From CAYVMN01 sp964452575 (lineage in GTDB: Bacteria; Desulfobacterota; DSM-4660; Desulfatiglandales; Desulfatiglandaceae): DNA of 15,010 nucleotides. The stretch covers positions 1 through 15,010 of the forward strand of contig CAYVMN010000115.1 of assembly GCA_964452575.1 (NCBI GenBank). The letters are read 5' to 3'. The notes under the pieces are model-generated. The model saw only the letters and a program-made list of their open reading frames with translations, did not search any database and was not told the DNA's origin. Position numbers and translations under genes: made by a program. Shown here one piece after another: positions 12,908-15,010 of the stretch; position 1 is the first letter of the stretch, and every line of letters begins with the position of its first letter.

Positions 12908-14325
12908 AAGAACAAGATTGTGTAGGTAAGAGCGGGGACCTTGATCGTCTCTTCAGGCCTCGCTCTCTGGCAGTATTGGGGGCTTCGGCAGATTCTACCA
13001 GAGGTGGGGGGTTTATCTGGTGGAGGGTAAATAGACATGGCTATCTTGGCAGAAAATATCCTATCGGCAGAAGCTCAAAGGAGCTGGATGGGGTTAAGTG
13101 TTATACTTCACTCTCCGATATTGATGAACCAGTGGACATGGTAATCATTGCTATTCCCGCGGCCGCCGTGGAAAGCGCCCTGGTTGAGTGTGCCCGCAAA
13201 GGGATCAGATTTGCAGTCATTCATGCGGCTGGCTTTGCTGAGCTGGGGGAAGAGGGAAAGGCACTGCAAGAGCGAATTCTCAAAATTGCCCGATCTGAAG
13301 GGATGAGGGTAGTCGGGCCCAATTGCATGGGCATCTTCTCTCCGGATGTGCGGTTGAATACAATTGTTGAGCTTGATGAGGCGGATCTGGCACAGGGAAA
13401 GGTAGCCTTTTGTGGACAAAGCGGATGGGCCAGTGAGGACTTCATAGCAGGGAGCACTGCCAGGGGCCTGAGATTAAGAGCAGCAATCAGCAGCGGAAAT
13501 CAGGCAGACTTGGATCTCTTCGACTATGTTTCCTATTTTGGCAATGATCCCAAAACACGTGTAATCTGTGCTTATGCGGAGAGTGTCAACAGGGGGAGAG
13601 AATTCCTTGATCTCGCCTCAAGAGTAAGTGCCTCCAAGCCTGTTATCATCTGGAAATCAGGGTTTAGCCAGGCAGGCGCAAGGGCCGCTATGTCCCACAC
13701 GGGATCAATTGCAGGAAATCGGGAAATATGGCTCGGTGCAGCCCGGAGCTCGGGAATCATAATGGCAGAAGGATTCGAGGAGTTGGTGGATATGTCCGTT
13801 GCGTTCTCGGGGCCCCTGTTTCCCAAAGGCAGGAAAGTAGGAATAATGGCGGAGGCAGGAGGTGGGGGCATATCTGCTGCTGACGCATGCGAAGTCCTGG
13901 GGTTGCAAGTTCAACCTTTCAGTCCTGAACTGAAAACCCGGCTAAGAGATTTTTTGAGGAAGTATCTGCCTCCCTTCTCAGGTGTCAGTAACCCGCTTGA
14001 TGTGGTATGGCTTCCAAGAGAGGCCGCCATGACCATATGCACAACCTGCATTGAACTCATGGCCGGCGAGATTGACGCGGTAATTACGATGTCATACCTT
14101 CCCTTTATGGACGGGGAATTCAGGCAAAAATATATAGAAGCGCTCTGCCGGTTAAGGGACATGCTGAATCTGCCAATCTTCATGGTGCCGCCTTATGCCT
14201 CCAGGGCGGCTGCCGCAATGAAGGAATTTACTATAGCCGGTTTGCCGGCATTCCCCTCATTTGAAAGAGCCGCAAAGGCCCTATCCGCCACCTGCGGTTA
14301 TAGGGAATGGGTTTCTTCTTTTTAA
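12904..14325 (+). CDS. ADP-forming acyl-CoA ligase alpha subunit-like protein (CoA-binding, succinyl-CoA synthetase-like)
   Basis: A 473-residue protein with the domain order of the alpha subunit of ADP-forming acetate/acyl-CoA ligases. A CoA-binding Rossmann domain begins at LFRPRSLAVLGAS (16-28). A succinyl-CoA-synthetase-like flavodoxin domain follows GPNCMGIF (138-145), and His265 in MSHTGSIAG (263-271) is the expected phospho-histidine. Residues 164-230 carry the conserved VAFCGQSG and ISSGNQADLD stretches. A second flavodoxin-like domain covers about 305-465. The ATP-grasp beta part is absent, and no beta gene follows: the next gene is on the other strand. It may pair with a beta subunit encoded elsewhere or have another role. 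The GTG start is supported by GGGAG five bases before; no in-frame upstream start exists. It is the first gene of a unit with its own strong promoter. Confidence 0.87.
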   Translation: MKEQDCVGKSGDLDRLFRPRSLAVLGASADSTRGGGFIWWRVNRHGYLGRKYPIGRSSKELDGVKCYTSLSDIDEPVDMVIIAIPAAAVESALVECARKGIRFAVIHAAGFAELGEEGKALQERILKIARSEGMRVVGPNCMGIFSPDVRLNTIVELDEADLAQGKVAFCGQSGWASEDFIAGSTARGLRLRAAISSGNQADLDLFDYVSYFGNDPKTRVICAYAESVNRGREFLDLASRVSASKPVIIWKSGFSQAGARAAMSHTGSIAGNREIWLGAARSSGIIMAEGFEELVDMSVAFSGPLFPKGRKVGIMAEAGGGGISAADACEVLGLQVQPFSPELKTRLRDFLRKYLPPFSGVSNPLDVVWLPREAAMTICTTCIELMAGEIDAVITMSYLPFMDGEFRQKYIEALCRLRDMLNLPIFMVPPYASRAAAAMKEFTIAGLPAFPSFERAAKALSATCGYREWVSSF

Positions 14326-14437
14326 ACTGGCCGGGCAAACCACGGATGTCGTCTATCAGAGTCTTGAAGTCTCACCGGTTCTGATTGATTTGTCCGCATT
14401 TTGATGTTGAAAATTTCTACTAGCAGCAATTCCTTTC

Positions 14438-15010
14438 TCATTGTGCTTCAAGCAAGGTGCCCAGCTCAGCCTCCAGAGCCTCGGCGGAATTGAAGAGTAT
14501 TCCATGTACTCCCAGCCTCCGGGCGGCCTCTACGTGGCCCATTGTATCATCAATAAATACGGCCTCATCGGGCTCTACGCCTAACCGGTCAAGCGTAGCC
14601 TGGAAGCTGGTTGGCTCAGGCTTCATGACCCCCTCATCGCCGGAGCAGAACACCACATCAAACAATTCAAGTATCCCCCAGTCAGCCAACCATCTCCTTA
14701 TGCCAGGGGGCGAGTTGGAAAGTACGGCCAATTTATAGTGGCTATGCAGGCGACGAATCAGGTCCAGCACCCCCTCATTGATCTTTTCGTCAGAATGGTA
14801 CCGGCGACGGAACGCGTCTATTTCCTCAGGGGTCTTAAGCCCAAGCTCAGGTCCAATGGCATGCCAGAACTCTTCCGCCGTCTTTCGGCCGAGAAGGGTC
14901 TCCTCCCAGGCCCGGCTTCCGAACATGATGGGGTTGAGCGTTCCAGGCGCCAGCCCCAAATCTCTCTCGTAACGACGAAAGAGAGACGGTGGCTTTTGCG
15001 CCGAGATGAC
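14438..15010 (-). CDS. HAD-superfamily (subfamily IA) hydrolase, N-terminus cut by window edge
   Basis: The frame stays open to the right edge (beginning VISAQKPPSLFRRYERDLGL), so the ATG-like start at 14959 is not the true start and the motif I aspartate lies outside the window. About 190 residues are visible. Motif II is LAVLSNSPPG, motif III is the lysine of GVMKPEPTSF, and motif IV is VFIDDTMGHVEAARRLG. The helical cap with an FxRYERDLGL-type beginning is typical of subfamily IA enzymes related to the HAD part of ACAD10 and epoxide hydrolase N-terminal domains. These are phosphatases or related hydrolases; the substrate is unknown. It converges on the ligase-like gene with a 112-bp gap that contains no clear terminator. 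The protein is unrelated in detail to the other HAD protein in this window. Confidence 0.88.
   Translation of the reverse strand, partial: VISAQKPPSLFRRYERDLGLAPGTLNPIMFGSRAWEETLLGRKTAEEFWHAIGPELGLKTPEEIDAFRRRYHSDEKINEGVLDLIRRLHSHYKLAVLSNSPPGIRRWLADWGILELFDVVFCSGDEGVMKPEPTSFQATLDRLGVEPDEAVFIDDTMGHVEAARRLGVHGILFNSAEALEAELGTLLEAQ

Noticed and set aside
14355..14385. ATCAGA / TCTGAT pair between the two converging genes at the right end
   Set aside because: Six-bp stem with a 19-base loop and no U-tract; too weak to call a terminator.

Overview
This window looks like a stretch of a bacterial chromosome from an anaerobic or sulfate-reducing lineage, most likely Desulfobacterota (former Deltaproteobacteria). 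The assignment rests on gene content only: a TRAP carboxylate transporter, several CoA-thioester enzymes, a Na+-translocating decarboxylase remnant, a cysteine-rich DUF2284 protein, a stand-alone ADP-forming acyl-CoA ligase alpha subunit, and a small response regulator with a basic/aromatic tail of a kind I associate with that phylum. No rRNA, tRNA, CRISPR array, IS element or phage gene is visible.

Layout. Left edge (2-838): the C-terminus of a TPR protein, then a decayed reverse-strand coding remnant. 839-3424 (+): an RraA/HMG-aldolase-family protein, a D-2-hydroxyacid dehydrogenase and an enoyl-CoA hydratase, probably co-transcribed, meeting a HAD hydrolase (-) tail to tail with a 47-bp coding overlap. 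4158-5511: a VOC-family (methylmalonyl-CoA epimerase/glyoxalase-like) gene, then a truncated decarboxylase beta-subunit fragment (-) and about 310 bp with no gene. 5512-7206 (+): a DUF2284 metal-binding protein and an SLC10A7/SBF-like transporter. 7248-12408 (-): a five-gene cluster, in transcription order dctP, dctQ, dctM, an AMP-forming acyl-CoA ligase resembling malonyl-CoA synthetase, and a response regulator. 12409-12903: a 495-bp divergent regulatory region. 12904-14325 (+): the ADP-forming acyl-CoA ligase alpha-like protein. 14438-15010 (-): a HAD hydrolase cut by the window edge.

How the genes fit together. The minus-strand cluster reads as import plus activation: DctP captures an organic acid in the periplasm, DctQM moves it across the membrane, and the ligase turns it into a CoA thioester. 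The MatB-like features of the ligase make malonate, methylmalonate or a similar dicarboxylate the leading guess. The left plus-strand group (aldolase family, hydroxyacid dehydrogenase, hydratase) would suit breakdown of a hydroxy- or oxo-acid, but no substrate can be read from the sequence.

The part most worth a second look is the divergent region. It has a near-consensus sigma70 promoter (TTGACA, 17 bp, TCTAAT) firing rightward, a leader of about 142 nt with two hairpins, and a nine-codon reading frame with its own Shine-Dalgarno that overlaps the GTG start of the ligase-like gene by four bases (GTGA). A perfect 13-bp palindrome lies between the two divergent transcription units. This arrangement could be a translational control device; that is inference.
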